Assembly (NCBI GenBank): GCA_016716305.1
Contig: JADJWP010000001.1
Location: forward strand, 310,001-374,000
Length of the DNA stretch: 64,000 nt
Direction: 5' to 3'
From: Chloracidobacterium sp.
GTDB taxonomy: Bacteria > Acidobacteriota > Blastocatellia > Pyrinomonadales > Pyrinomonadaceae
Both the position numbers and the translations under genes were made by a program. Below are positions 51,802 through 60,759 of the stretch, in pieces (position 1 is the stretch's first letter; each line of letters starts with the position of its first letter). A model generated the notes under the pieces. The model did not search any database, was not told the origin of the DNA, and worked only from the letters and a program-made list of their open reading frames with translations.

Positions 51802-53886
51802 ATGAGATCAATTAAAGTATTAATATTTCAAAGTATTCGGGTCGCAGTAATTGCTGCGATCGCAACAATCATCGCCGTTGCCCAGCCTGGGACCTCTATT
51901 GACGAGACGATACCGAGCGGTTCGCTCGTTATCGCGATGGACAATGCCAAACAAGGCAATTCGACAGGCTGTAACGGACCAGCGTTCAACCTTAAGGCGT
52001 ATGGATTGGCGGTCCGTCTTCTGCACAACAACATCCCGGTCAAATGGGCGATCGCAAACAAAGCGTCGAAAGACGCGAACGACTTTACCGTGAATGCGAC
52101 GCGCATCTCCGGGCAATCGTGCCAGACCGGACCGTCGGATTTCGGCTTCTCTGGCGGCCCGTTGGTCGTAGTTCAGGAATACGCGGTTCTCGCCCTTCCG
52201 ATAATCACGGCGTTCAATAACGAGATCGACGGAACGTCAAATGACGTCCGCGTTTATCAAACGAACGCCGCGGTCAACGCTCCGATAAGGTATACGCTGA
52301 CACACAAACCCCTTATCGCGGTCGGGCCGGTTGACGGCGGTTGGGGAGGCGATCCGCACACGACCCTCTTCACCGAAGCCAAGCTGACGGGATATTTTGC
52401 CCCGGTCGAAGACATCGATATCGGCCCCGGCAGCTGCTATACGATGGCGACCCAGGCCCATGCTACGTCAGCTCCGTTCTATAATTCGTTCCGCGGGTTT
52501 GTTGAGAACGGCGGCAACTTCCTGATCCAGTGTGAATCGATAACCCACTACGAACAGAATCAGAACCCGCGATTTCAAACAGCGAACGGATTCAATTTGT
52601 TTGGCAACAGCAGTCAGTTCCCCGGTCGGACCATAGGCACCTCGAGTACGCAGGTGACCTACCCGAACCCGGCGATGCCTTTCAGTCAGTTCGTCGGGGC
52701 CTTTGCATCAAATGTTGACGGCGCTGTCTCGGAGTTTTCTGTAATTGGCGGAGATGCCAATTTTATCAACAACACACTTTCAGCCGTTAGGAACACCAGC
52801 ACCGGCTGGACAACGGCACATATCGCCGCGGTCGGACGCATTCCCACATCAACCGGCGGCGGAGGCCACGTCTTCACGATCGGCGGCCACGACTATTACC
52901 GCGACACTACGCCGACGAATGCCAGCCTTGAGCGTCGCAATGCCCAGAGGATGATCCTGAACGCGGTACTTGTACCTTCGGAACGCAGCGGATGCTCGCT
53001 TTCGATACCGATAGTCAAGGGATTCAAGCAGGTCGAATATCTCCCGAACACGCCTGACGATGCCGTTCCTGTCGGCGTTTTCAATCCCGGCGATACGATC
53101 ACGTGGACGATCCGTTATATAAACGATGGGCTCGTACCGGTTACGAATTTCCAGATAGTCGACCCGCTGCAATCTGGCCTTATTTATCAGGGACCGCTGG
53201 TCGTCACGACAAACGGTTCGGGAACGATCGCGACGGCGAATGCCTCCTACAACGGCACCGGAAACAACAATATGCTCGCCCCGAACGCCGTACTCGGCAT
53301 TGGTGGGATGATAACGGTAAAGGTCAGAACGACCGTCACACAATGGACGACCTATCTGAACCACCCGACTGCATATGGAACCGGAATGCCCGAAGGCGGC
53401 GAACGGACCGACACGGTCGATGCAACAACACCTGGTACGTTCGGCGGCTATCCGATCGGATGTCAGCCGGGTTCGAATTGCTATCCCCAGGAAGATTGGC
53501 AAACGCCCAGCCTTGACCCGACGGGTATCCTGCTCGTTGGGCCGACCTCAGCACCGGCTTCCGTTGAAGGACGAGTGATCGATGCCGGAGGCCGAGCGCT
53601 CTCACGCATCAACGTCGAGATCTACAACGTCCAGACGGGAGAGATCAAAGCGGTCACGACGGGTTCGTTCGGCACTTTCAAATTTGATTACCTGACGACC
53701 GCCCAGTTCTATGTGGTGAGCGTTTCGGGCAAACGTGTGTATTTTCCGATCGATACCCATTCTTTCACTTTGCTCGATAACATTGTCGGATTGACGTTCG
53801 TCGCCGGCGAACCGCAGCAGGTGAAGAACTTGTCCGAGGGTACGAAGGGGAAGGTTCCGGCCAGATCAGGCCTGAAAAAGAACTAG
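51802..53886 (+). CDS. Large secreted protein with DUF11-like and carboxypeptidase-regulatory-like domains
   Basis: ATG 51802 (MRSIKVLIFQSIRVAVIAAI) has GGAG at 51791-51794 and yields 694 residues; a 12-residue upstream extension is possible but less likely. A signal peptide is followed by a domain of about 370 residues (SGSLVIAMDNAKQ ... VFTIGGHDYYRD) that I cannot name. Then comes a DUF11/Ig-like module near 410-520 (GDTITWTIRYINDGLVPVTN). The C-terminal module is SVEGRVIDAGGRALSRINVE ... FGTFKFDYLTTAQFYVVSVS, shared with the proteins at 54446, 56789 and 48272. It ends with a Lys-rich tail. It is likely a surface-exposed or secreted structural protein. Confidence 0.75.
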   Translation: MRSIKVLIFQSIRVAVIAAIATIIAVAQPGTSIDETIPSGSLVIAMDNAKQGNSTGCNGPAFNLKAYGLAVRLLHNNIPVKWAIANKASKDANDFTVNATRISGQSCQTGPSDFGFSGGPLVVVQEYAVLALPIITAFNNEIDGTSNDVRVYQTNAAVNAPIRYTLTHKPLIAVGPVDGGWGGDPHTTLFTEAKLTGYFAPVEDIDIGPGSCYTMATQAHATSAPFYNSFRGFVENGGNFLIQCESITHYEQNQNPRFQTANGFNLFGNSSQFPGRTIGTSSTQVTYPNPAMPFSQFVGAFASNVDGAVSEFSVIGGDANFINNTLSAVRNTSTGWTTAHIAAVGRIPTSTGGGGHVFTIGGHDYYRDTTPTNASLERRNAQRMILNAVLVPSERSGCSLSIPIVKGFKQVEYLPNTPDDAVPVGVFNPGDTITWTIRYINDGLVPVTNFQIVDPLQSGLIYQGPLVVTTNGSGTIATANASYNGTGNNNMLAPNAVLGIGGMITVKVRTTVTQWTTYLNHPTAYGTGMPEGGERTDTVDATTPGTFGGYPIGCQPGSNCYPQEDWQTPSLDPTGILLVGPTSAPASVEGRVIDAGGRALSRINVEIYNVQTGEIKAVTTGSFGTFKFDYLTTAQFYVVSVSGKRVYFPIDTHSFTLLDNIVGLTFVAGEPQQVKNLSEGTKGKVPARSGLKKN

Positions 53887-53926
53887 GCCCAACGGATCGG
53901 GCTTTCTAAATTGCCCGCAACATTTC

Positions 53927-53962
53927 GGCTCGAACATGGTAAAGCGTGTTCGAGCCATTTTT
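53927..53962 (+). terminator. Intrinsic terminator
   Basis: GGCTCGAACA (53927-53936) and TGTTCGAGCC (53947-53956) form a perfect 10-bp stem followed by A and five T. It ends the 51802 transcript just before the stop codon of the convergent gene. Confidence 0.85.
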
Positions 53963-54171
53963 CATGCAACGAAACCCGGACGAAGATGGTTGTCAGAAAC
54001 CACGTTGACCGCAGCGATCTTTTCGATCGATATATACAATGTCTTATCTTCATCATCGCGTAGCGAAAGTATCCCGTTTTCAACCTCAAGAACCTCTCCG
54101 GTAAATCCTACGGCCGAAGTACAGCTGACGTCGATCTTCTTTCCAACGAGCGATTTAAGTTTCTCTTCCAT
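53962..54171 (-). CDS. Small LSm-like beta-barrel protein, MM0924 family
   Basis: ATG 54171 (MEEKLKSLVGKKIDVSC) gives 69 residues; the open frame upstream to 54309 has no support. The sequence GKKIDVSCTSAVGFTGEVLE ... LSLRDDEDKTLYISIEKIAAV has the five-strand pattern of small SH3/LSm-like barrels and resembles the uncharacterised MM0924 family. Its role is unknown; RNA or protein binding is possible from the fold. It is divergent from the subtilisin gene; three GACCGAA sites lie between the two. Confidence 0.65.
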   Translation of the reverse strand: MEEKLKSLVGKKIDVSCTSAVGFTGEVLEVENGILSLRDDEDKTLYISIEKIAAVNVVSDNHLRPGFVA

Positions 54172-54264
54172 AAATTGATTGTTGCAAGCAATGTTTGATT
54201 CCAGGCGAGATTCTACTATGTAACGACCGCGAAAATCGAATGTCCTGGGATTTTCAATCAAAGC

Positions 54265-54291
54265 GACCGAATTTCGGTCAGAATGACCGAA
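54265..54291. promoter_or_regulatory. Operator candidate: three GACCGAA half-sites
   Basis: GACCGAA (54265-54271) and TTCGGTC (54273-54279) form a palindrome with a 1-base centre; a third GACCGAA lies at 54285-54291 in direct orientation, 20 bases from the first. The cluster lies between divergent genes, upstream of the promoter-like site for the protease. The arrangement suggests cooperative binding of a dimeric regulator. Confidence 0.4.
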
Positions 54292-54317
54292 TACCTCATT
54301 GCCGCCCAAACAAAATG

Positions 54318-54346
54318 TTGACTTCTGTTTAGCAACTATCTACATT
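54318..54346 (+). promoter_or_regulatory. Sigma-70-type promoter candidate for the subtilisin gene
   Basis: TTGACT (54318-54323), 17-base spacer, TACATT (54341-54346), 100 bases before the ATG at 54446. Confidence 0.45.
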
Positions 54347-54445
54347 GTTATACAGTGATCGGCCCCGCGATCCATCTTCAACGTTCTTTCTGCACCCAAC
54401 TAAACCAAATAATCTCAACGACTTCCCTGAAGTTCCTACCGACAT

Positions 54446-56311
54446 ATGAAACGAACACTCTTCGTCGCCTTCATTATCCTTGGATTTGGCTTCTCGTTGT
54501 ACCTCGCCGTTGCTCCCGCATCGGGTAAAGACAGCAAACTCATCAGAAGCCGGAACGCCGTTCCCGGCCGATATATCGTAGTGTTCAAGGACGATCGGTC
54601 GAAGTCTACCGAAACGGATCCTTCTGCAGCGTCGACTGCCAATGTTCTGGCCGGTGAATACAACGCGATGATCGATACGATCTATGATACGGCGATCAAA
54701 GGATTTTCGGCAGAGATGTCTGCTAAGGACGCAGAGGCGTTAAGCCGCGATTCGCGGATCGAGTTTGTCGAGGAAGACTCGGTAGCATATGTCAGTAGTG
54801 TAACGACCAATTCAGATTGGGGCCTTGATCGGATAGATCAACGCGAACTGCCGTTGAACGGCGCGTTCATGTATTCCGAGACCGGAGCGAACGTGAACGT
54901 TTACGTGATCGATTCGGGCATCAGGCCTACTCATACGGAATTTGGAAATCGCGCGTCGGTAGCGTTCGATGCGCTTACAGACGGTCAAAATGGCATCGAC
55001 TGCAACGGTCATGGTACACACGTCGCTGGAACGATCGGCAGTTCGACATACGGCGTTGCAAAGAATGCCCGTCTCTACGGCGTCAGAGTGCTGCCGTGTT
55101 CCGGGTTTGGTCTGGTTTCGAGCATGATCAGCGGCGTCAACTGGGTCACTGCAAATCGCGTCAATCCGGCGGTCGTCAACATGAGCATTGCCGTCAGCGG
55201 CATTTCAAACTCATTGAATAATGCGATCAACAATTCGGTCGCCTCGGGGATCACGTTCATCGTTTCGGCCGGAAACAACGGGAATGATGCTTGCCTTTAT
55301 TCACCCGCGACCGCGTCTTCGGCATTGGTGGTCGGCGCCACCGGGAACGATGACGCTCGCGCCGGATATTCAAATTTCGGAGCATGTGTTGACATCTTTG
55401 CTCCCGGAAACAATATCACTTCGCTCAGCCATCTGAGCGACACCGGAACGCGGCTTATGACCGGAACATCGATGGCAGCGCCGATGGTTGCAGGAGCTGC
55501 TGCACTTTATTTGGAGGCCAACCCCAATGCCTCGCCGGCAACCGTCGCCAACCGGATCAAGCTCGATGCCACCTCGGGAAGCGTGACCAACATCGACACC
55601 GTTTCGCCGAACAAGCTCCTTTACACTTGGCTGGACGGCGCTCAGCCTCCGACGCCAGGCAGCGTAACCATCATTAAAGAAGTGGTATCGTGGGGCGGCG
55701 GGACCTCGTCTTCAGAATCATTTACCTACACGGCCAGCAACTTCGGACTCCCGTCGTTCTCGTTGGTCGACAGCGACGTAGTACCGGCAGACCGTGTTAC
55801 GAATGCGAACGTGTTTCTCTTTGACGAATCGAATGCGATAACCGTAACCGAAAACGAGACGACGGGTTGGGGACTAACCTCGATCTCTTGTACCGAGACC
55901 GGAGCCGAAGGCATGCCGAATTCTCAGAATTCGACGGTTGACCTGCCAAATCGAAAGGCGAATATCGTCGTCGAAGAAGGTGAATCGATCGTATGTACCT
56001 TCAGAGGCGAACAATTCGCACCGACCGCCGCTCCCGGATCGATAACCGGACGTTTGATCGATCAACGCGGAACCGGGCTTCGCGGACAGCATGTGACGCT
56101 GTTTGACGCGAACACCGGAGAGACGCGAAGCGCGATAACGAACTCGTTCGGGTTCTATTCGTTCGGCGAACTTACCGTTTCCCACTTTTACGTGATATCG
56201 GTTAGCAACAGCAAACGGTATCAATTCACACCTGATAGCCACTCGTTCTCTTTGGATGGCGATATGTTCGATATGAACTTCACGGCAACGGAGCATACTC
56301 GGGGCAGTTGA
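54446..56311 (+). CDS. Secreted subtilisin-like serine protease (S8, proteinase K type)
   Basis: A 621-residue protease with signal peptide (1-27), an I9 inhibitor propeptide (about 40-118, GRYIVVFKDD ... IEFVEEDSVA) and the catalytic domain (about 125-390). The triad is D156 (VYVIDSGI), H189 (NGHGTHVAG) and S342 (TGTSMAAPMVAG); the oxyanion Asn is N277 (SAGNNG). A middle beta domain (400-530, TIIKEVVSWGGG...) of DUF-type Ig fold leads to the C-terminal carboxypeptidase-regulatory-like module (about 535-615, ITGRLIDQRGTGLRGQHVTL) shared with neighbours. It is secreted and may be displayed at the surface. A terminator lies 33 bases downstream. Confidence 0.93.
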   Translation: MKRTLFVAFIILGFGFSLYLAVAPASGKDSKLIRSRNAVPGRYIVVFKDDRSKSTETDPSAASTANVLAGEYNAMIDTIYDTAIKGFSAEMSAKDAEALSRDSRIEFVEEDSVAYVSSVTTNSDWGLDRIDQRELPLNGAFMYSETGANVNVYVIDSGIRPTHTEFGNRASVAFDALTDGQNGIDCNGHGTHVAGTIGSSTYGVAKNARLYGVRVLPCSGFGLVSSMISGVNWVTANRVNPAVVNMSIAVSGISNSLNNAINNSVASGITFIVSAGNNGNDACLYSPATASSALVVGATGNDDARAGYSNFGACVDIFAPGNNITSLSHLSDTGTRLMTGTSMAAPMVAGAAALYLEANPNASPATVANRIKLDATSGSVTNIDTVSPNKLLYTWLDGAQPPTPGSVTIIKEVVSWGGGTSSSESFTYTASNFGLPSFSLVDSDVVPADRVTNANVFLFDESNAITVTENETTGWGLTSISCTETGAEGMPNSQNSTVDLPNRKANIVVEEGESIVCTFRGEQFAPTAAPGSITGRLIDQRGTGLRGQHVTLFDANTGETRSAITNSFGFYSFGELTVSHFYVISVSNSKRYQFTPDSHSFSLDGDMFDMNFTATEHTRGS

Positions 56312-56343
56312 CGCTGCGATCGAGAAAGCAAAACGGATGGTGA

Positions 56344-56371
56344 GGCCCGATCGATGATCGGGTCTTTTTTT
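56344..56371 (+). terminator. Intrinsic terminator of the protease gene
   Basis: GGCCCGATC (56344-56352) pairs with GATCGGGTC (56356-56364), one G-U pair and a 3-base loop, followed by a TCTTTTTTT run. Confidence 0.85.
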
Positions 56372-56788
56372 GACTTGAGGCGTCGAATCAGGCAAAAATA
56401 CTGCTTCGGGACGAAAACAATTATTGGAAATCGTCCGAATTGCCACTTTATTTGTGCAAATATAAACGGTCTGAGCGTCTTTGTACCAGACGCCGAAGCG
56501 GGAATATCTTGTGGTGTGTCCGCTAATGTGTTGCAAGTATTGGGTGTTTGTCGTTTGAATCAACCTGAAACGGAAAGGTTCACACGGAAAAAGAGGGCCG
56601 ATCTCAAGAAGATGGTTATTGACTTCGATCTAAATATTTGTTAAACAATCGTTTATAGTTTTCTAAGTTTCGAGCAGTCAATTTTTTTTTCGTTCAGTGT
56701 TGCCCGTACCCCCGGGCGAGAGCCTCTGGCAAATGCACTAACGTTTTTTCTTCTTAATTGGAGACTACTTCATAGGAGTAACTAGATT
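56372..56788 (+). other. AT-rich intergenic region
   Basis: An open frame across 56354-56644 begins inside the terminator and has no ribosome site, so it is not called. The part from 56620 is AT-rich and probably holds the promoter of the next gene; TTGACT near 56620 followed 17 bases later by TAAACA is a weak match. ATAGGAG at 56773-56779 is the ribosome site of the following gene. Confidence 0.4.
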
Positions 56789-57667
56789 ATGTATTTCCAC
56801 CAAGGAAAGTTCACGCATTTCGTTTTAGCTTCGCGAGCAGCCGCATTCACCTTGTGCGTGCTTTTGCTAGCAAACGTCAGTTTCGGCCAGCTCCGAACCC
56901 TGGACCCGCGAGCCGGTAAGAGCCAGGCGGAGATCAAGACGAACGACGATTCCCTTCGAACCGGGTTGGGCCCGTATTACATTGAGACGACCTACGAAGG
57001 TTGCAAAGCACTGTTTGACAGGGGCGGGCCGGAATATGCCCACATGACCACGTTTTGGGAGATGAGGATCGGGACACCAACGCCGAACGGTAGTTTCCCG
57101 CTGGTCAATGCGGCTCCCGTCTCGATTTTTGGTGGCATGACTGAAAATCCGAACCTGGCCATCAATATCAGTTCGAGTGGCAGTAATGTAAATTCGTGGT
57201 CGCTCGGTCCTCCACAGTTTCTTGATCGAGCCGTCTCGGCTATCGTTATTAGCGGCGTAAATGGCGGTACAGGCTTGTACGTTTACACATATCCGACCTT
57301 AGCGGTGAGCGATGTCGGGCCGTTTTCCACCCCACCGATCGGAAATCAATTTCCGCAGGTGAATGCTGTATCGTTTTGTTTTGAGCCATTTACGGCTCCG
57401 TCATCAGCCGACGCAATAATCTCAGGCCGGGCTCTGACGACCGCTGGACGAGGCATTGCGAATGTGAGGATGGAATTGACAGACCTTTCCACCGGCACGG
57501 TTCGATACGCAATGACGAATCCGTTCGGTTATTACACGTTCGAAGAGGTTCCGGTTGCTACGCTCTATATGGTTCGGGCATCGCACAAACGCTACACGTT
57601 CTTCGACAACGATCGAACGATCACGCTTGAAGATAACTTGACGGGATTGGATTTCGTCGCGGAATGA
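56789..57667 (+). CDS. Secreted protein with C-terminal carboxypeptidase-regulatory-like module
   Basis: A 292-residue exported protein with a long signal peptide (about 1-33, ending VSFG). The mature N-terminal domain (40-195) is beta-rich and not recognised. The C-terminal domain (about 210-292, IISGRALTTAGRGIANVRME ... NPFGYYTFEEVPVATLYMV) is the same module as in 48272, 51802 and 54446, ending GLDFVAE, close to GLTFVAGE in the 51802 product. GGAG lies 9 bases before the ATG. It is a single gene between two terminators. Confidence 0.75.
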   Translation: MYFHQGKFTHFVLASRAAAFTLCVLLLANVSFGQLRTLDPRAGKSQAEIKTNDDSLRTGLGPYYIETTYEGCKALFDRGGPEYAHMTTFWEMRIGTPTPNGSFPLVNAAPVSIFGGMTENPNLAINISSSGSNVNSWSLGPPQFLDRAVSAIVISGVNGGTGLYVYTYPTLAVSDVGPFSTPPIGNQFPQVNAVSFCFEPFTAPSSADAIISGRALTTAGRGIANVRMELTDLSTGTVRYAMTNPFGYYTFEEVPVATLYMVRASHKRYTFFDNDRTITLEDNLTGLDFVAE

Positions 57668-57732
57668 CCGTCCCTGGTATTTGACCGGCGGATAGCCCCT
57701 GTCCGCGATCTGAACAACTTGGTGCGATCTCG

Positions 57733-57766
57733 AACGGGTCTGGATCATTTCAGGCCCGTTTTTTTT
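57733..57766 (+). terminator. Intrinsic terminator
   Basis: AACGGGTCT (57733-57741) pairs with AGGCCCGTT (57752-57760), one G-U pair, followed by a run of eight T overlapping the stem end. Confidence 0.85.
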
Positions 57767-57806
57767 CGTGTTCCGTCCGCTTCACGTGTTCGAGGAACAA
57801 GAAGGG

Positions 57807-59306
57807 TCAGCGATTCGAGACCCGCCACGTAGCTGCCCAATCCCCTAGCCGCTCCGATCCCATTGCTTTCTCTTTGATTCCCGTTCGCTGTTCTGAATGA
57901 CTCAGTGCAGCCGCGACCAATGCCAGATCGCGTTCGATCATGTCCGGTACATGTTCTTTGCGGCGGTCCCGAAACCCGGTGATGAATCCTGTATCCAGAT
58001 CGCCGTCGATAAATACGCCATCCTCCATCACTTCGCGAAAGAAAGGCAGCGTCGTAGCGATCCCCTCGATCCGGTATTCTGATAGCGCCCTACGCATACG
58101 TTCGATCGCCTCGCGCCGGTCACGGCCGAGTACGGCGAATTTCGAGATCATCGGATCGTAATAGATCGACACCTCAGCACCTTCGTAAACGCCACTGTCG
58201 TCACGTGTGCCCGGCCCGTGCGGAACCTTCAGCCGCGTTATGCGTCCCGGCGAAGGCATGAAGTTCTGTTCGGGATCCTCGGCATAGATTCTGCATTCTA
58301 TCGCATGCCCGCGCATCACGATGTCGGCCTGCGTGAACGACAGTTCTTCGCCTGAGGCCACATTTATCTGCTCACGGACCAGATCGATCCCGGTGACCAA
58401 CTCGGTGACCGGATGCTCTACCTGCAGCCGGGTATTCATTTCGAGAAAATAGAACGATCGGTCGAGGTCTGAAACAAGAAACTCCACCGTTCCCGCGCCA
58501 ACGTATTTAACGGCCCGCGCGACTTGAACTGCGCACGCTCCCATCGCTTCGCGCAGTTCGGCGGAGTTTATGGGTGACGGTGCTTCCTCGATCACCTTTT
58601 GATGACGTCGCTGGATCGAGCATTCGCGTTCACCTAGATGTACGTGATTGCCGTGCTTGTCCGAGAAGACCTGTATTTCGATATGCCGTGGCCGGACGAT
58701 CGCCTTTTCGATATAGACGGCATCGTCGCCAAAACTGGCAAGCGACTCGGACTGGGCGGTTTCAAGAGCGTTCTTGAGCTCGCTTGCTTCCAGAACCAGC
58801 CTCATTCCCTTTCCGCCGCCGCCGGCCGATGCCTTTAACATCACCGGGTATCCGATCTCGGCAGCCGTCGTCGCAGCGTCGTCGAATGATCTGAGTTTTT
58901 CGGTAGTCCCCGGAACGACCGGCACACCCGCCTCGATCGCGATCTTGCGGGCCGACATTTTGCCGCCCATTGCTTCCATTGCTTCGGGAGGCGGTCCGAT
59001 AAAGACGATCCCGGCCGCAGCGACCTGGCGCGCAAAGCCCGCATTTTCGGAAAGAAATCCGTAACCCGGGTGGATCGCTTCGGACCCGGTCCTCGTCGCG
59101 ACCTCGATCAACTTATCGGCGCACAAATAGCTTTGGTTCGAGGGTGCTGGCCCGATGCAAAATGCCTCATCCGCCAATCTGACATGCATCGCATCCCGAT
59201 CGGCTTCCGAATAAACAGCAACAGTGGCGATCTTCATTTCGCGACACGCCCTTATCACCCGACAAGCGATCTCGCCGCGATTTGCGATCAATATCTTCTT
59301 GAACAT
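57807..59306 (-). CDS. accC: Acetyl-CoA carboxylase biotin carboxylase subunit
   Basis: A 499-residue ATP-grasp enzyme that carboxylates biotin on the carrier protein with bicarbonate and ATP. Landmarks are ANRGEIACRVIRA at the N-terminus, HPGYGFLSEN, the Gly-rich loop KASAGGGGKGM, ERECSIQRRHQKVIEE, EFLVSDLDRSFYFLEMN and RLQVEHPVTE, and RGHAIECRIYAEDP. The C-terminus is about 50 residues longer than AccC of E. coli. No accB lies beside it here, so it could also serve a propionyl- or other acyl-CoA carboxylase. It sits 37 bases after a small gene on the same strand and may be the end of the pfkA-greA transcript. Confidence 0.88.
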   Translation of the reverse strand: MFKKILIANRGEIACRVIRACREMKIATVAVYSEADRDAMHVRLADEAFCIGPAPSNQSYLCADKLIEVATRTGSEAIHPGYGFLSENAGFARQVAAAGIVFIGPPPEAMEAMGGKMSARKIAIEAGVPVVPGTTEKLRSFDDAATTAAEIGYPVMLKASAGGGGKGMRLVLEASELKNALETAQSESLASFGDDAVYIEKAIVRPRHIEIQVFSDKHGNHVHLGERECSIQRRHQKVIEEAPSPINSAELREAMGACAVQVARAVKYVGAGTVEFLVSDLDRSFYFLEMNTRLQVEHPVTELVTGIDLVREQINVASGEELSFTQADIVMRGHAIECRIYAEDPEQNFMPSPGRITRLKVPHGPGTRDDSGVYEGAEVSIYYDPMISKFAVLGRDRREAIERMRRALSEYRIEGIATTLPFFREVMEDGVFIDGDLDTGFITGFRDRRKEHVPDMIERDLALVAAALSHSEQRTGIKEKAMGSERLGDWAATWRVSNR

Positions 59307-59343
59307 ATTAATGCTGGAAGAATCCCCGTATAAATGAGGTCCG

Positions 59344-59634
59344 CTATTCGAGCATCGAATTTCCTTGATTCTTCGGATCGTATCGAACGCCGACCTTTGC
59401 TCCAGGAGCGTACTTCAGCGGATCGGCCATCTGCTCCGCAGACAACAGTTCAGACGATTCGAAATCGACGCCATTAAGCGAATAGACGTAGAAGACAAGC
59501 TCTTCGCCGCGAGACGTGGTCTCGCTGTCGATTATGCGGCCGTCGGTTATACGTCCATTCGCGAGCAGAAAACGCCGACGCTCGCCATGAATATCGCTCG
59601 GCCCTTTGCGTCTTAAGAAATTGAACAGCCCCAT
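59344..59634 (-). CDS. Small protein of unknown function, DUF3592-like
   Basis: A 96-residue protein starting MGLFNFLRRKGPSDIHGERR. The body has the pattern GRITDGRIIDSETTSRG ... VFYVYSLNGVDFESSE ... KVGVRYDPKNQGNSML. That order (a strand with G-x-I/V, a body, then YDPxxPxxS) is typical of DUF3592-like beta domains, here without membrane helices. It begins 1 nt after the stop of the upstream gene, so it is translationally coupled. The function is unknown. Confidence 0.65.
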   Translation of the reverse strand: MGLFNFLRRKGPSDIHGERRRFLLANGRITDGRIIDSETTSRGEELVFYVYSLNGVDFESSELLSAEQMADPLKYAPGAKVGVRYDPKNQGNSMLE

Positions 59635-59635
59635 G

Positions 59636-60064
59636 CTAGTCGACGGTCAGCGGCGGTTTATTGAACCTCGCCCTCAATTTATTAGCAGCGGAAAGCACTG
59701 CCGGTCTTTGAATGATCCGCGCCTCGAGCGGACGTTTGCCCGGAATATCGAGCATTATCAGCCCGAGCAAGATCGTGAGTACTCCCTGTCCGGGCACACC
59801 CGGCAACGATAGCGCAATACCGAGCAAAATAAGAAAAACGCCGAATACGTTTTTCAAGATCACTGCTCCCCAGCGGACGATCCACGGACTATCGGGCAGA
59901 AAATCAGCCTTATAATGGCTGCTAAAATAATTGGCCGGCAGTTTGACGAGCACGACCGCGATCGCAGCGAAACTGAAAGTAAGCGATAAAAGAAAGACAC
60001 CGACCCCGAAAAGCACGTTTCCCAGAGTTAACGAGGCTAGAAATTCAGAAAGCCCATCGATCAT
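59636..60064 (-). CDS. PGPGW-type small membrane protein
   Basis: A 142-residue membrane protein with hydrophobic segments near 15-42 and 70-105. The stretch LLGIALSLPGVPGQGVLTILLG followed by LDIPGKRPLEARII recalls the PGPGW family of putative transmembrane proteins. Its ATG overlaps the stop of the phosphatidyltransferase gene by 4 bases (ATGA), so the two are coupled and may share a role in membrane lipid metabolism. Confidence 0.7.
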   Translation of the reverse strand: MIDGLSEFLASLTLGNVLFGVGVFLLSLTFSFAAIAVVLVKLPANYFSSHYKADFLPDSPWIVRWGAVILKNVFGVFLILLGIALSLPGVPGQGVLTILLGLIMLDIPGKRPLEARIIQRPAVLSAANKLRARFNKPPLTVD

Positions 60065-60705
60065 CTCAGCTCTCCCTCAGTCTCCAAACGTCGAAACTCT
60101 GTCCAAATAAAGTACATTCGGTGGACGAGCGTCCAGATAGAACCAACGGCCAGTACCCACAACACTTGCGGCATCCGGTTGAACCAGTATACTTCTGAGT
60201 TCCAATCCCAGGTCGACAGCGCACCGATGATCAGCAGCACGATCCTCTCCGGACGCTGCAAAAAACCAACGTTCGCTTTGACGCCCAAGCTCTCCGACCG
60301 GGCCGTCGTATAACTCACCATTACGGATCCGATCATAGCGACGCCGCCCAAGATCACGTTCAGGAGCGAATGCTGCGGCGTGTTGCTGGCATAAAAGACC
60401 ATGATGCCCAGAAAAGCGACCATGTCCGACAGACGATCAAGTGAAGAATCAAGAAACCCGCCAAACTTGGTAACGTTCCCTGTGAGACGAGCGACGTTAC
60501 CGTCGAGCATGTCAAAGATGTTTGCGATTATCAGAACGACACCGGCGTAGAAAAACTCGCCCATCCCGAAAAGAATGCCGCAAAAGACATTGATGGAGAC
60601 ACCGATGGTCGTCAAGATGTTCGGCGGGACTCCAAGCGAAGCAAGGCCGCGAACCATCGCGTTGATGATCCACATTGCTCCCCGACCTATACCTTCTCCT
60701 AGCAT
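60061..60705 (-). CDS. CDP-alcohol phosphatidyltransferase
   Basis: A 214-residue integral membrane enzyme that joins a CDP-activated lipid to an alcohol acceptor. The full signature D-x2-DG-x2-AR-x8-G-x3-D-x3-D is visible in DMLDGNVARLTG followed by GGFLDSSLDRLSD. Helices surround it (LIIANIF, MVAFLGIMVFYAS, VLLIIGALS). The acceptor is not certain: phosphatidylglycerophosphate or inositol-phosphate synthases are both possible. It lies between greA and the PGPGW gene in a compact operon. Confidence 0.88.
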   Translation of the reverse strand: MLGEGIGRGAMWIINAMVRGLASLGVPPNILTTIGVSINVFCGILFGMGEFFYAGVVLIIANIFDMLDGNVARLTGNVTKFGGFLDSSLDRLSDMVAFLGIMVFYASNTPQHSLLNVILGGVAMIGSVMVSYTTARSESLGVKANVGFLQRPERIVLLIIGALSTWDWNSEVYWFNRMPQVLWVLAVGSIWTLVHRMYFIWTEFRRLETEGELR

Positions 60706-60759
60706 CCTGGTTGCGTCGCCTGTTTTTCCGGGACTGACAGACGCTCAATACTCCGTTCG

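Noticed and set aside
56354..56644. Plus-strand open frame of 96 codons
   Set aside because: It begins inside the terminator of the protease gene and has no ribosome site.
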